From assembly GCA_947579605.1 (NCBI GenBank), contig OX388328.1, forward strand, positions 11,139,684 through 11,203,683: a DNA stretch of 64,000 bases, in the 5' to 3' direction. This document shows positions 33,035 through 42,639 of the stretch, in pieces; positions within the stretch are counted from its first letter, which is position 1; the number at the start of each line of letters is the position of its first letter. The notes under the pieces were generated by a model. That model searched no databases and was not told the origin of the DNA. It saw only the letters and a list, made by a program, of their open reading frames with translations. Source of the stretch: Athripsodes cinereus. Taxonomy: Eukaryota; Arthropoda; Insecta; Trichoptera; Leptoceridae. Made by a program: the position numbers and the translations under genes.

Positions 33035-33704
33035 CTGAATGAAAAATAAAAAAATGACAAAAAAATGAAAGCAACAATAATATCTACAAATAACAAATAA
33101 CATTATCATCATTCGATGTTCATTTGTCCAACCAATAGAAGAATAACAATAACAATTGAAAAAAACAAAAGAACAAGAAATAACAACAGAACACATTCCA
33201 AGTGTATATTTTATTATTTATACTTGATTTAAATTCATATGCGTACGTGGCTTACAAGGCATTACATGTATACATATATAATTATATTACAATCCTCAAA
33301 TAATTGCAAAAGTACGATTTCCCACTTGACAGCAAACGTAAGTCAGGAACTGCAAGACAGTACCTTTCAATCACATTACTAAAATCAACAGCCATAACAC
33401 TCAGCACTACGAATTTGTATAGAAACTTTTTCCACTTAAAATCATTACACCTTTCAATACATTATCTAAAAACACAAGGCAGACACCATCAGCCTCTTCC
33501 ATTCAGAGCCTCTCCGCTCAAATTGAGTCACCTTTTCCCAACAAAGACGTTTAGATTTAAGTTTTTATAAAATAGTCTACATATATATTGTTATATCTGT
33601 ACTGTTCATTGCGTCAATAAAATTATTATTTTATGTTACAAATTTTTTGATACAATTGAATGTTGGGAACTGGATTTTACTTACTATAAGTGTAGATGTC
33701 AAAC
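33035..33704 (-). other. Intron sequence upstream of the giant exon
   Basis: The open frame of the giant exon continues upstream to an ATG near 33196, but this extension encodes hydrophobic Cys/Tyr/Phe-rich peptide with no resemblance to the rest, and a strong acceptor separates it. Plus-strand 33300-33640 looks like a dead retroposon end with an aataaa signal near 33618. I cannot place its family. Confidence 0.45.
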
Positions 33705-33827
33705 ATATTTTGAACCACTGTAGATTAATCATTCCAATTGATCACACTCACCGATAGTCAACCTATTTGAATAGTGTACGGTGAGTGTGATCAGTTGAAA
33801 TGATTAATCTAGAGTGGTTCAAAATAT
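33705..33827. mobile_element. Foldback (hairpin) element, 49-bp arms
   Basis: Arms atattttgaaccactgtaga...and its near-complement (agtggttcaaaatat at the right) match over about 49 bases with three or four mismatches, separated by ~25 bases. The whole would fold into a strong hairpin in RNA or DNA. No transposase is present. Confidence 0.7.
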
Positions 33828-33864
33828 GATTGAAAATTATTATTATTAATATCGGCACTTTGGT

Positions 33865-34525
33865 GTCTTGTGCAAGAGCAAGTTGACGAATGTGTGTACT
33901 TAGGTAGTTTGTTCACGAGAGATGGGAAGTGTGAAAGCGATATTGAAAGGAGAAAAGTTGCTGGCAATAAGGTAAATGGTGCAATCCGACCAATAATTGC
34001 AAATAGAAACATGTCCACCACAGCTAAAAGGTTGGTGCACTCTGCTATCTTAGTGCCAACACTTATGTATGCAAGTGAGACGTGGACATGGTTAAAGAAG
34101 GATGAAAGTGGCATTAATGCAGTTGAAATGAGATCGTTGAGAAGGATGTGTGGTAAAAGTCTGAGAGATCGTGTGCGTAACAGTAATATACGAAAGGAAT
34201 GTGGAATGAAAGTGGGTGTAATAACAAGGATGAATGTAAATAAGTTAAGATGGTTTGGGCACGTGGAAAGAATGAATGAGGACAGAATGACTAAGAAGAT
34301 ATATTTGGCTGAGAGGAATGGGGCTCGGAGACGTGGACGTCCTAGGATTAAATGGCAAGATCATTTAAATCAAATCCTACAGGACGGTCACGTGTTGAGC
34401 ACGTTGAACAGGAGAGCATGCATGAGGAATTGTATGACAGTGACGGAAGCGAAAGATGTATGCAAGGATAGAAGGAAGTGGCGCTCGATCCTTTCTGCCT
34501 ACCCCGCGAGGGAAGCGGCGTGATG
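33865..34525 (+). pseudogene. RTE-like reverse transcriptase, 5'-truncated C-terminus (217 codons open)
   Basis: An open plus-strand frame holds the C-terminal third of an RTE-class polyprotein: VDECVYLGSLFTRDGKCESD after the RT thumb, then YASETWTWLKKDESGINAVE, LRWFGHVERMNEDRMTKKIY, RRRGRPRIKWQDHLN and finally EAKDVCKDRRKWRSILSAYP. The catalytic palm (YADD) and the endonuclease are missing because of 5' truncation, the usual outcome of target-primed reverse transcription. It ends in gcgtgatggtaggtatgta, a short tandem tail. The frame is intact, so the copy is young. Sister copies lie at 42640-43065 (plus) and 49010-49480 (minus). Confidence 0.9.
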
Positions 34526-34574
34526 GTAGGTATGTATGTATGTCTTGTGAACGGTGTATTGTGAAAGAAGAACA

Positions 34575-34781
34575 TCAGAGGCTTGAGTCAAAACACAATT
34601 TAGCGTTACGTTTTCGTGTTCCAATCGTTAAAATATAGACGACATTGCACCAAAGTGCCAATTTTCGCAACTATTGTGTATCTTAGCAACGAAATTGACA
34701 CTTGCTTGCAACGTCGTATATATTCGAACGCTAACAGAACGAAAACGTAACGTTAAAAAGTGTTTTGACTTCGGGCCCTGA
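34575..34781. mobile_element. MITE with ~75-bp inverted arms
   Basis: The left arm contains gagtcaaaacac, gcgttacgttttcgt and atatagacgac. The right arm contains their complements (gtcgtatatattc, acgaaaacgtaacg, gtgttttgactt). The arms match imperfectly across ~75 bases with a ~55-base middle. No coding content. Confidence 0.65.
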
Positions 34782-34784
34782 GCT

Positions 34785-35500
34785 GTCAGAACTCTTGATA
34801 TTCATTACAGCACAATCTTTCGTGTTGCTACGATAGACGATAGAATTATACAATTGCATAATGCCTAATTATGAAGTTTTTGCGATATAATTGAATGCTA
34901 CTGTCTTGCAGCGGCTGCCCGACGTCGCTGTAAAGCTTGAAACGCACTTGAATGGTTAAGAACATACTGAATATAATGAAATAAATGCTTTGTATTGATC
35001 TGCAAACTGTGAAAATGAAGGCTGGACAACAAATAATATAATATATAAATATATAAAAGACAATATTACTTATGAAATACACAATATATATAACATACGT
35101 ACATACAAATGAAATAATTATAAAATGTAGGAGTTATGGAGAAATATTTAAAATTAAATTGTATGACTTAGTGCTTTCTCCTTTTGAATCCTCATCTTTT
35201 TTGTCAGCAGCACTAGATCTTAATAAAAAAAAATCTACTGTTTTGTTTTTCATTAGGTATTACTATATTCTGTCAAAGATTGAGGCAGCTACATTTGATG
35301 GATGGATGGTTTGAGGAAAAGATTTAGTGATCCGGTTGGATTTTTTGATGGAACAACAGAGAATTTATTGTAATTTTCATCAATAATTAATTCTCCTATC
35401 AGAAGTTGTACTATGTAAAAAAACAAATAGTTCATTATTTACGTTGTCATTTCGGAGAAGATCCAAGAAAGCAGATCACAAAAATTAGTTGTATGATGAT
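34785..35500 (-). other. Intron sequence, nothing recognised
   Basis: AT-rich intron between the MITE and the next retroposon end. Frames here are short and carry no motif. Confidence 0.4.
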
Positions 35501-35539
35501 AAAATAAATAAATAAATAACTAGGAATGTTCACCGCTGC

Positions 35540-36275
35540 TTCCAGGGATCTCTGGAGGAGGTGCCTAGGCGCAATGGGCCCCCGACTAAACTAGGACAAG
35601 GGGAAGAAGATGTATGTACAGTAGAAGTACATTAGTCCGGCATCCAACAGTCCGGAATGCCCGATAGTCCGGCATCGCTCCGGAGAATTGTAAAATTTTT
35701 GTTTTTTTCCAAAAGTGTGTCTTTAAAGCAAATAAAAACGCTCGAGAGCTATTTGGAAGTTTTCGGGATAGTTCGGGATCATTCGGAAGCGCTCCTTATT
35801 GTTGTAAACATTGTAGTAAACCCTCAGCCTACTCAAAATCTTGAAGAAAGTGACTCAGATGCCGAAACGAAAGAAAAGGAAAAAATCAGCTGGGCAGAAG
35901 CTGCAGAATCACTAAACAAGTTTATCTCTTTTGCTGAGGGTAGTAGTACTAGCTACACAGTGCTTCGGAAATTATTGATTTCCATATCATTAGAAATAAT
36001 TTTTTTACTAAACACCAAAAGTCAAGAAAACAAAAAGCCATTCGTGACTTTTTTAAATCTAAGTGAAATATGTTTTACAGTACGTGTACATACATTATAA
36101 TGAAATGTAAAATAAACTTTGTTGTATGTATTTGCACACTGTATTTGTATGTAGTTTAATTATTAACCTAATTGTTCTTATAATTACCGCCCGATAGACC
36201 GGGATTTTCGATAATCCGGCACCGAGCCGGTCCCGAACGTGCCGGATAATCGGACTTTTACTGTACTAGGAATAT
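35540..36275 (+). mobile_element. Non-LTR 3' end interrupted by a Tigger insertion
   Basis: Plus-strand ccagggatctctggaggagg followed by tgcctaggcgcaatgggccc and an acaaggggaagaagatgtatgta end also occurs at 54235-54330, where it ends in tgtatgtatgtatgta. Here the Tigger-like element has inserted into the tgta tail. Confidence 0.65.
35619..36263 (+). mobile_element. Tigger-like (pogo) deletion derivative
   Basis: Termini cagtagaagtacattagtcc and, as complement, cagtaaaagtccgattatcc, both flanked by TA and followed by ccggc, are classic Tigger ends. The interior keeps only a broken C-terminal transposase: an acidic stretch (EESDSDAETKEKEKISWAEA) and, after a frameshift, KHQKSRKQKAIRDFFKSK with a stop. 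That basic end is shared by Tigger proteins. The HTH and catalytic parts are deleted, so it can only move in trans. It is a different family from the pogo element at 8695. Confidence 0.85.
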
Positions 36276-36379
36276 CGTGATAAGAGATGAAGACAACTAT
36301 AAAGACTCACAATGGACATCTTCAATTCATCAGTGGTGAGGTTGATTGCCATTCATACTTAACATCTTATTTTTAATTG

Positions 36380-36650
36380 GCACAGAGAGGACGTGCCATG
36401 GAGCACCCGGCAAAGAATTGGTCTCCCACTCTTTTCCATAAGTTTTCGAGTGTCATACTGTAAAAAGCAGATGTTCGAAAAATAAAGATATTTTACATCT
36501 CGAATTCGGCAGTGATGAAGTTTGCCACCCATCCTGAATGTCTTAATTTTTTATTGGCACAGAGAAGACAGCTTGCATATTTATTACATGCAGCTGATCT
36601 GCTGGCTACCCCACCTGTGGGATATGCCGTGATGATGCAGTAGTAGTAGT
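36380..36650 (-). repeat. ~250-bp interspersed family, near full-length
   Basis: Minus-orientation copy from gccatggagcacccggcaaa to cccacctgtgggatatgccg, with gaattggtctcccactc, tttttattggcacagaga and tattacatgcagctgatctg between. It lies directly downstream of the 36795 exon's donor. Confidence 0.8.
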
Positions 36651-36794
36651 ACAGAGAGGACACCTAATCTATTAAAAAATATATTTTTATAGACGAAAAT
36701 TACAATAAACCTCTGTTTTTTTAAGATTTCAAAGGATTCTTGGGACAAAGGATGCGTAAAAAGAAAATTTGCTGTATATTAAACTAGAACTTAC

Positions 36795-36992
36795 TTTGAT
36801 CGTGGGTTTCTCCAACTCGCTGGACATGAAGACGGCTTCTTGAACAATGAACTTGGTTGTGTGATCTCTAATCTCAGATACTCTCTTGATTGGAGATCCA
36901 GTGATTCCAATTTGAGTGTCGTCCATGTCGGAGAATTGGGATGCTTCGTCTAATGAGTCACTGCGAATGGGTTTGGATTCTTTGGATGTTGT
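36795..36992 (-). CDS. Ank2: Ankyrin exon with a degenerate module-A repeat
   Basis: 198-base exon (66 codons), acceptor attcatag, donor gtaagttc, phase 0 on both sides. It opens TTSKESKPIRSDSLDEASQF, then SDMDDTQIGITGSPIKRV. The second half is the repeat helix: SEIRDHTTKFIVQEAVFMSS followed by ELEKPTIK. The Pro/Gly-Trp turn is lost. It immediately precedes the giant exon, so single module-A copies flank the array on both sides. It could be a cassette exon. Confidence 0.9.
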
Positions 36993-37064
36993 CTATGAAT
37001 AAAAAGAGAAAATTCATGTATATTAACATGTTTTAACAAAAATTATACCAAATTTGAAGAACTT

Positions 37065-37165
37065 CTACTATAACTATACCATCAAGGCATAACCCATAAG
37101 TGGGGTAGCCAGCAGATCAGCTGCATGGAATAAACATGCAAACTGTCCTATCAGTAAACCTATTC
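37065..37165 (+). repeat. ~250-bp interspersed family, partial copy
   Basis: Plus-orientation 5' part only: ccatcaaggcataacccata, agtggggtagccagcagatc, agctgcatggaataaacatg. Confidence 0.75.
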
Positions 37166-37308
37166 TAGAAATGGATATTTAAAGGCAATAAATATGTAAG
37201 TATGTTTTTATAATTAGATATTTTCAATACATTAAATAAGTGCAATTAAAAAAAAACATACCAAATATTACGTAAATAAATTATTTGATATTTTCTACAA
37301 ATTCATAC

Positions 37309-37506
37309 CTCTTTGGAATCCGTCCTAGAAGTGATACTCGTGTCTCTATCTGTGATTGGCTCAGCCATCTGGGATGAGTCTGTATGTGTGGGGGATCCTT
37401 TGAGGGCTCCAGATGGACGAGACAGATCAGATCCAAGGGAGTCTGACCTGGTGTGGGTCAGATGGAATTGTTCCAACTTGGATTCCACTGTATGCTTTAC
37501 TTCAGA
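37309..37506 (-). CDS. Ank2: Ankyrin exon, linker
   Basis: 198-base exon (66 codons), acceptor atttatag, donor gtatgaat, phase 0 on both sides. The peptide begins SEVKHTVESKLEQFHLTHTR and runs SDSLGSDLSRPSGALKGSP and on to TSRTDSKE. It is Ser/Thr-rich and predicted disordered. Same length as the next exon (198 bases), but I see no sequence similarity between them. It is symmetric and so skippable. The chain from 39170 to 36795 joins without stops. Confidence 0.88.
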
Positions 37507-37714
37507 CTATAAATGAAAAGAAAAATTATAGACATCATGTAAAAATCAATAAAATAATATTTTTTTCCAGGATATGCAAAAAATAATTTGACATCTGATC
37601 ATCTCTGTTTTTGTTGGATAAGGTGTCAAGTATAAAAGTTGGATTATTTATTCCTTGTTGACTATGGAAATATGTAATCTGATTGGCAAAAATTGGTCTT
37701 GTTTAGTGAAAGAA

Positions 37715-37805
37715 TTGGTTGATCCCAGGTGCCGGCAAACTCCCCTTTCACGACACAAGCTTTTTTTCTTACTGTGAAAGGTGTATAAGGTTGTTTTTGG
37801 GTTTA
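37715..37805 (+). mobile_element. tRNA-type SINE fragment, second copy
   Basis: Plus-orientation body gatcccaggtgccggcaaac, tttcacgacacaagctt, gtgaaaggtgtataaggttg and tttttgggtttataac, matching the minus-strand copy at 3400-3520. The B-box region is cut short. Confidence 0.65.
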
Positions 37806-37883
37806 TAACAAAAATCCAGATATATCTTTTAACAAAAAAAACTCAATATGTAAAAATAATAGGTTCTGAAAATTTGAACTTAC

Positions 37884-39170
37884 CGCTTTAGCAACACTCT
37901 CCACAATTTGGTCTTTGAGATGCGTCTCACTTTCATCATCAGTCTTTTGTATTTGAGCGTCCTCGTCCGAAGAAATATGTAAAGAGTCTTCCAAAGAATC
38001 TACTCTCAGTTTTTCTGGATCCATCTGTTTTAAGGATGAAACTACATGATGCTCCAAAACAGTTCTTTCTTTACTAACAAAACTATCACTGGATTCTTCC
38101 AATGAAGCCTCTTTTTGGATTTCAATTGTCAATCTGGGAGATTTGATCGGTTCTCCAGGGATTTTACCTTTCGGCAAAGTGATAGCGTCCAATTTCACTT
38201 TTGATAAATCGGAAGACAATTGTTCCTCCAATTTGCCTACTTGTTGTTTCACTGTCGTTATTTGACTTTCGGTCTCGCTACCAGAATCGGTGGACTTCTT
38301 CAAATATTCATTTTCTTCTTCTGACGAGACTTGTACAATTGTTGAGTCGGTTCTTACAGCTTTTTGGAATGTTTTCGGTAACGGTCTACCTTTGAAATAA
38401 TCCTCCGTATATTTATCTGTCGTTGTGCTATAATCAGCAGAAGCTCTGAAAGTTTCTTCGACTCTCATCATTTCAGCTGCGAAGTCATTAACAATATCCG
38501 GATCACCCGGATCAGCAAAGACTTTTTCATCTATATCGTTTTCGGCATATTTCTTAGTACTCTGTTCTTTGATAAATACTTCTGTAAGCTCACCAGTTGT
38601 GGGGTGACTTTCTGTATGTTTCTTTAAAACCTCTTCTGTCAATTTAATTTTGGGTTCGTATTTTTCTGCTGTGTCTGTTTTTGGTTTATCAGTCTGCATT
38701 TTGCTTTCGAATGAACTGATTTTATCTTTCAACGAAGCCTCTGCTATATCTCTTTCCTTGACTGTCAAAACTTCCTCAGTAATTGTTACAGTTTTAGATC
38801 CGACTTCAATCTTAGTTGTGACTTCTTTTTTAATATCGGTCTTGAAACTTGGACTGATTCCTTCAATGACAGTTTCTTCTACAATCTTTGTCTCTGTGAT
38901 CTTTTCTTCCGGTTTCTTTTGAGTGACTTTAATGTCTGAAAAATCTCCTGAAGAGAATCTTATCATGGATTCGTTTCTAACGTGTTTCTGCATTGGTCTC
39001 GGTGCTGCCTTTGGTAGGACTTTCTCTTTAGGAGGTGGTGTGGCTACCACAGGTTCTGGAATAGGTTCAACTGGTTTAGGAAGAGGTTTCTTGAACAATT
39101 CTTCATCATCTGTTGAAGATCTCTTTGACATTTTGCCACTGACAACACTCTCCTTTGATTCCAGTGAAGT
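37884..39170 (-). CDS. Ank2: Ankyrin exon, 429-codon charged linker
   Basis: 1,287-base exon, acceptor tctgttccag, donor gtaagttc, phase 0 on both sides. It begins TSLESKESVVSGKMSKRSST, followed by a Pro-rich stretch (KPLPKPVEPIPEPVVATPPP), the RNESMIRFSSGDFSDIK tail signature, Lys/Glu/Thr-rich sequence (TKIEVGSKTVTITEEVLTVK) and an acidic end. No folded domain is seen. It contains GDPDIVNDFAAEMMRVEETF, a possible short helix. It lies between the death-domain region and the giant exon. Its length and phase make it a possible cassette in long isoforms. Confidence 0.92.
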
Positions 39171-39219
39171 CTGGAACAGAAAAATTGTGAAACTTGAATA
39201 TTAGATTAGACAAAAATAT

Positions 39220-39315
39220 TCATAGTGCATGCGACAGGGCACAACAGATACTCCAACAAGTGTTGCATCTGCGCTGGACCACAGTCACACTCTGGATTCG
39301 TCCTCATGTAATTAA
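39220..39315 (-). mobile_element. Non-LTR reverse transcriptase C-terminal fragment
   Basis: On the minus strand it reads MRTNPECDCGPAQMQHLLE and then CPVACTM. This matches the Cys/His motif (C-x-C-G ... Q-x-x-x-H-x-x-x-x-C) near the end of Jockey/R1-type polyproteins. It is too short to classify further. Confidence 0.55.
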
Positions 39316-39341
39316 CCCATGATATAATATTTATATTTTAC

Positions 39342-39517
39342 CTGTGACGTGAGTGAGGTCTGCTGCACGTGGAATTTTTTAATATCAGGATTAATTTGTT
39401 TCTTAATTTCTATAATCTCTTCTTTAATTTCTTTCTTCTGTTTGGAAGCTGGTACTTTGGATGAACTCAGCTTTCTCGTGATTTGAATTTTTCTCTCGGC
39501 GACACTCTTTTTGACAC
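39342..39517 (-). CDS. Ank2: Ankyrin exon, basic linker helix
   Basis: 176-base exon, acceptor tttccatcag, donor gtaaaata, entered in phase 1 and left in phase 0. The peptide VKKSVAERKIQITRKLSSS, then SKQKKEIKEEIIEIKKQINP, is strongly charged, with alternating Lys/Glu that could form a single helix. It ends KKFHVQQTSLTSQ. It marks the change from phase-1 to phase-0 exons, so it is the last constitutive-looking exon before the run of skippable ones. Confidence 0.88.
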
Positions 39518-39589
39518 CTGATGGAAACAAAATGAAAACAATTTTAATTGAACACAAAAAAATTTGAAACTTTGAACCAAAAAACAATG

Positions 39590-39695
39590 AATGTAGAGGA
39601 AGCGAAAGAAGTATGTAAGGATAGATCTATATGGCGTTCCGTTCTCTCTGCCTACCCCTCCTGGGACATAGCGTGAGGGTATAGTATAGTATAGT
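39590..39695 (+). mobile_element. RTE-like 3' terminal fragment with tatag tail
   Basis: The plus-strand frame NVEEAKEVCKDRSIWRSVLS, then AYPSWDIA and stop, is followed by a tatagtatagtatagt tail. It has the same C-terminus as the copy at 33865-34525 and the shortest of the set. Confidence 0.75.
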
Positions 39696-40020
39696 AAAAT
39701 TATGTGGGATCACAACTCTTTCAAAAGGATGGTCTTCTTGTAGTTGCATAGTATGGGTCGTGACAGGGCGGAGGAAATTACAAGGGTGCTTGTGTGACGG
39801 TATTTTATCCATGATAAAGAAAGGTGAAAAACCTTTTCTTGCCAGGGGCTCCATTGAGTACCTATACCTATCAATAGCAGAAGCTGAACTTAAGAGTTTT
39901 TAATTGAAAATTTATAACATATGGTTACATATTGCCTTAAATTTCTTATAAAACTGTGGTAAAAACTTGTGGATGACAGCTTTCATATAAAAACTTCATA
40001 AACATAATAAATAAAAGTAC

Positions 40021-40263
40021 CTTCTTCTTCTTCACTTTCTTCTGAAGGTGTCAATGAAGGTTCTCTGTCACTACTAGCATCTCTCTCCTCCTTATAAGAC
40101 TTCTCTTCAGGAGAATACTTGGCTTCATCAGTCTCTCCCATGGAGTCTTCCATTAGCTTCTTGTCAACAAGAGTCCTCTCCAGCCGTTCTAAAGGACTGC
40201 CTTCAAAAGCTCTGTTGAAATCTTCCTTCTCAATCTCATCCAAACGACTCTTTTCTATCAGTT
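40021..40263 (-). CDS. Ank2: Ankyrin exon, acidic linker after the death domain
   Basis: 243-base exon, acceptor gttttgacag, donor gtactttt, phase 1 in and out. The peptide starts ELIEKSRLDEIEKEDFNRAF, then EGSPLERLERTLVDKKLMED, and ends in a Glu-rich run (SLTPSEESEEEEG). It is charged and probably helical in the first half. Frame continuity with 40349-40501 and 39342-39517 is exact. Confidence 0.88.
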
Positions 40264-40348
40264 CTGTCAAAACATAAGTAAAGAAAAGTTATAAAATACT
40301 GAAAAAGATTTATAAAAGCGATGGTAAGTTAGTAAAATATAACCGTAC

Positions 40349-40501
40349 CCGAGTCAGGACTCTTATAAGAGACAATTTCTTCTGAGGACTGTCTCTCCTG
40401 GTAAATGTTTCTCTGGATTCTCCTCTCTACATCCACGGTACTCTGAGGTAGCAGCACATCCTCCCTACCTATCCTGCATAGTGCCAACTCGAGGGAATTA
40501 T
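40349..40501 (-). CDS. Ank2: Ankyrin exon, end of death domain and first linker
   Basis: 153-base exon, acceptor ctatttccag, donor gtacggtt, phase 1 in and out. It opens DNSLELALCRIGREDVLL, the C-terminal helix of the ankyrin death domain (family pattern L-x-x-AL-x-x-IGREDV). It then continues as PQSTVDVERRIQRNIYQERQ and a Ser/Glu-rich end. The splice between this and the previous exon falls inside the death domain. Confidence 0.92.
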
Positions 40502-40724
40502 CTGGAAATAGATAATATTAATTACAAGATTTCTTCATTGGATATTCAATACAATTTCTTATATAAAATGTTAAAGATGATATGGTTGATTTTTAGCTTT
40601 AATTCTACATGTACAAAGAAAAAAATTATTAAATACTTAAATACTAGACTTTATAGTAAGATAACAAAAAGAAATAAAATTTTATATGTTTTATATAAAT
40701 TGATGGCTTGATTTTTGGCTTGCA

Positions 40725-40875
40725 CGTTTAAAAATAAACAAATCTTTACTGACCATAATTTTACACAAATACATAAACAACAAAATACAACTTTACAAAA
40801 CGTGACAATTAACAAAATTAGGCCAAAAAGCGGACTTGTTGCTAGGCAACGTCTTCCAGTCAACCCTAAAAATTA
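40725..40875 (-). repeat. Interspersed repeat, 'gactggaagacgttgcc' family
   Basis: On the minus strand: agggttgactggaagacgtt, gcctagcaacaagtccgctt, tttggcctaattttgttaat. It is the best-preserved copy of the family also seen at 2890-2990 and 58110-58230. Confidence 0.6.
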
Positions 40876-40904
40876 ACATAAAAAAAAAAAAAATAGGTCT
40901 ATGC

Positions 40905-41160
40905 TACAACTACTACTATACCATCACGGCATATCCCACAAGTGGGGTAGCCAGCAGACCAACTGCGTGTAAGAAACATGCAAGCTGTCCTCTCCGTGCC
41001 AATAAAAAATCAAGACATTCAGGATGGGTGGCAAACCTCATCGCTGAATTTAAGATGTAAAATGTCTTAATTTTTTCGAACACCTGCCTTTTACAGGACA
41101 CTCGAAAACTTACGGAGAAGAGTGGGAGACCAATTCTTTACCGGGTGCTCCACGGGATAA
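40905..41160 (+). repeat. ~250-bp interspersed family, near full-length
   Basis: Plus-orientation copy from actactataccatcacggc through cccacaagtggggtagccag, gtgccaataaaaaatcaaga, aaacctcatcgctgaattta and gaagagtgggagaccaattc to accgggtgctccacggg. It is the best reference copy. No polymerase III boxes or coding frame are evident. Ends are not inverted repeats. Neither a SINE nor a MITE assignment is secure. Confidence 0.85.
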
Positions 41161-41454
41161 CCAAATAATAATAAAAATAATAAAAAATACAGGAACCCAA
41201 AGAGAATAAGTTTTAAATATATAAATAAATAATTTATACATACATAAATAACATACCTACATACAATAAATAATAATAATACATACATAAGATAAAATAA
41301 AATACTATAATAAAAACAAATTAAACATATGTGATACATGTGCAAAACAATAATTGAATCTTGCATTTCAGAAAAAAGTAATAATAATGAAAAATAAAAT
41401 TAAAAAATAATAAAATTAAGAAATAATGTATGTTAATTTTTCTTAATCTCTGTG

Positions 41455-41700
41455 ATACAGGAGAGACGATGGTCCTGGCTGGGTCATGTTCTGAGAGTGC
41501 CGAATAATAGTTGGCCAAAGTTCTTTAGTCCACAAGGATTCTGATGGCCCAGGCGTCCCTCTTTCACAATACACCATTCTTATAATGACATTAGAGCGCT
41601 GGGAATATCATGGGAAGAGGTAACACAATTAGCGCTCTGAATGGAGGAAACAGGTTTCTGACCTGTGTTTGCAAGTGGAGCATTGAGGGAGATGATATAT
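41455..41700 (+). mobile_element. RTE-like non-LTR 3' end
   Basis: A broken plus-strand frame reads RRWSWLGHVLRVPNNSWPKF, then RRPSFTIHHSYNDIRALGIS and WEEVTQLAL. It is the same family as 5050-5265, with stops and a frameshift near its end. Confidence 0.8.
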
Positions 41701-41811
41701 AATTTCTAGTTCATTTTTTATAAAGAAACACAATATTTTGAAAAAAGCGCGCTTGTTTCTACCTTGTGATTGCAAAAGAAACATTTAAGAGTGAAAAATA
41801 TATATTTTTAC

Positions 41812-41981
41812 CTGTGGCATTAGGTCCATTTAGTTCTCTCCACAATCTCAACATGAGCACACCCTGTTGTGCCCCACTAGCCCCCCTTTCTCTCACAGAG
41901 GCCACGTGAGCTGAGGAGACTCCTAACTCGTAAGCCAATGCTACCCAGTCCATACCGAGAAGGTTGCACATGGCTTGTATT
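41812..41981 (-). CDS. Ank2: Ankyrin exon, death domain core
   Basis: 170-base exon, acceptor cttattccag, donor gtaaaaat, entered in phase 2 and left in phase 1. The peptide IQAMCNLLGMDWVALAYELG, then VSSAHVASVRERGASGAQQG and VLMLRLWRELNGPNATG, is the six-helix death domain of ankyrins. The family's LLGxDWxxLAxxL and LxxW...NG-x-x-ATG patterns are clear. In ankyrins this domain lies after ZU5-ZU5-UPA and is thought to have structural or regulatory roles rather than apoptotic signalling. Confidence 0.95.
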
Positions 41982-42357
41982 CTGGAATAAGATATTAAAA
42001 AAGTTAAATTATAAATAACAGTTTTGTTTGCATGAGGAATGGTGATAGAAACAAGAAAAAAGTGTTATTTGTAATGTCCTCTTTGTCCACTCCACAAGAA
42101 ATTAGACACGTTTTACCTGCGTTGCTGTAAAAAAGAAAAAGTAAAGGCCGACCAAGATGCACTATATGGTTCAAGTGCAGAAGGACATGCACTATGGCAC
42201 ATATGTAAAATTAAAGAGACTAAGTAGCTGAAAATAGGGATAAGAAGAAGAAAATCTAAACTCGTTGCAGACCAATCCAATGGATTTGTAAATACTCATT
42301 GAATATGTAAAAATACTAATTTTTACAATCAATTTTTGTAATGTCCTTATTTTTTAC

Positions 42358-42563
42358 CTTGAATCAGTAAGTCTATGGGGCCATTTGAAATCAGGTTCAT
42401 GTACAGGCTGTATCTCCTGTTGCCCGATTCTCCTGACTTCCAGGCTAAGCCTTTCTTCTTTTCTATCCACCAACTCATCCCTTGGAAGTTTCCCTCCAAA
42501 CGGAGGTATCGTGAGCTCCAGAGGTATGATCTCTTCGGGCAGGAGAATGTTGAGAGTACAGAT
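42358..42563 (-). CDS. Ank2: Ankyrin exon, end of UPA domain
   Basis: 206-base exon, acceptor gttttccag, donor gtaaaaaa, entered in phase 0 and left in phase 2. It opens ICTLNILLPEEIIPLELTIP, the conserved UPA strand (family pattern C-x-LN-x-x-LP), then continues PFGGKLPRDELVDRKEERLS and ends HEPDFKWPHRLTDSR. The last residues start the death domain (RLTDSR-IQAMCNLLG across the junction). Confidence 0.93.
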
Positions 42564-42639
42564 CTGGAAAACAAATTATATTCGTAGTTTTTTAAAACTG
42601 AATAAATAATTTCAAATAATAATTTTGCGCCTTTATATA

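Noticed and set aside
33035..33196. Upstream ATG extension of the giant exon frame
   Set aside because: A strong acceptor (tttttcattcag) lies at 33035, in phase with the exon at 36795. The extension is hydrophobic and unlike the protein.
42004..42192. 62-codon minus-strand frame near the death-domain exon
   Set aside because: It has no ankyrin-like content and no splice sites; the plus strand shows a weak GRPRC-type fragment, so it is probably decayed retroposon.
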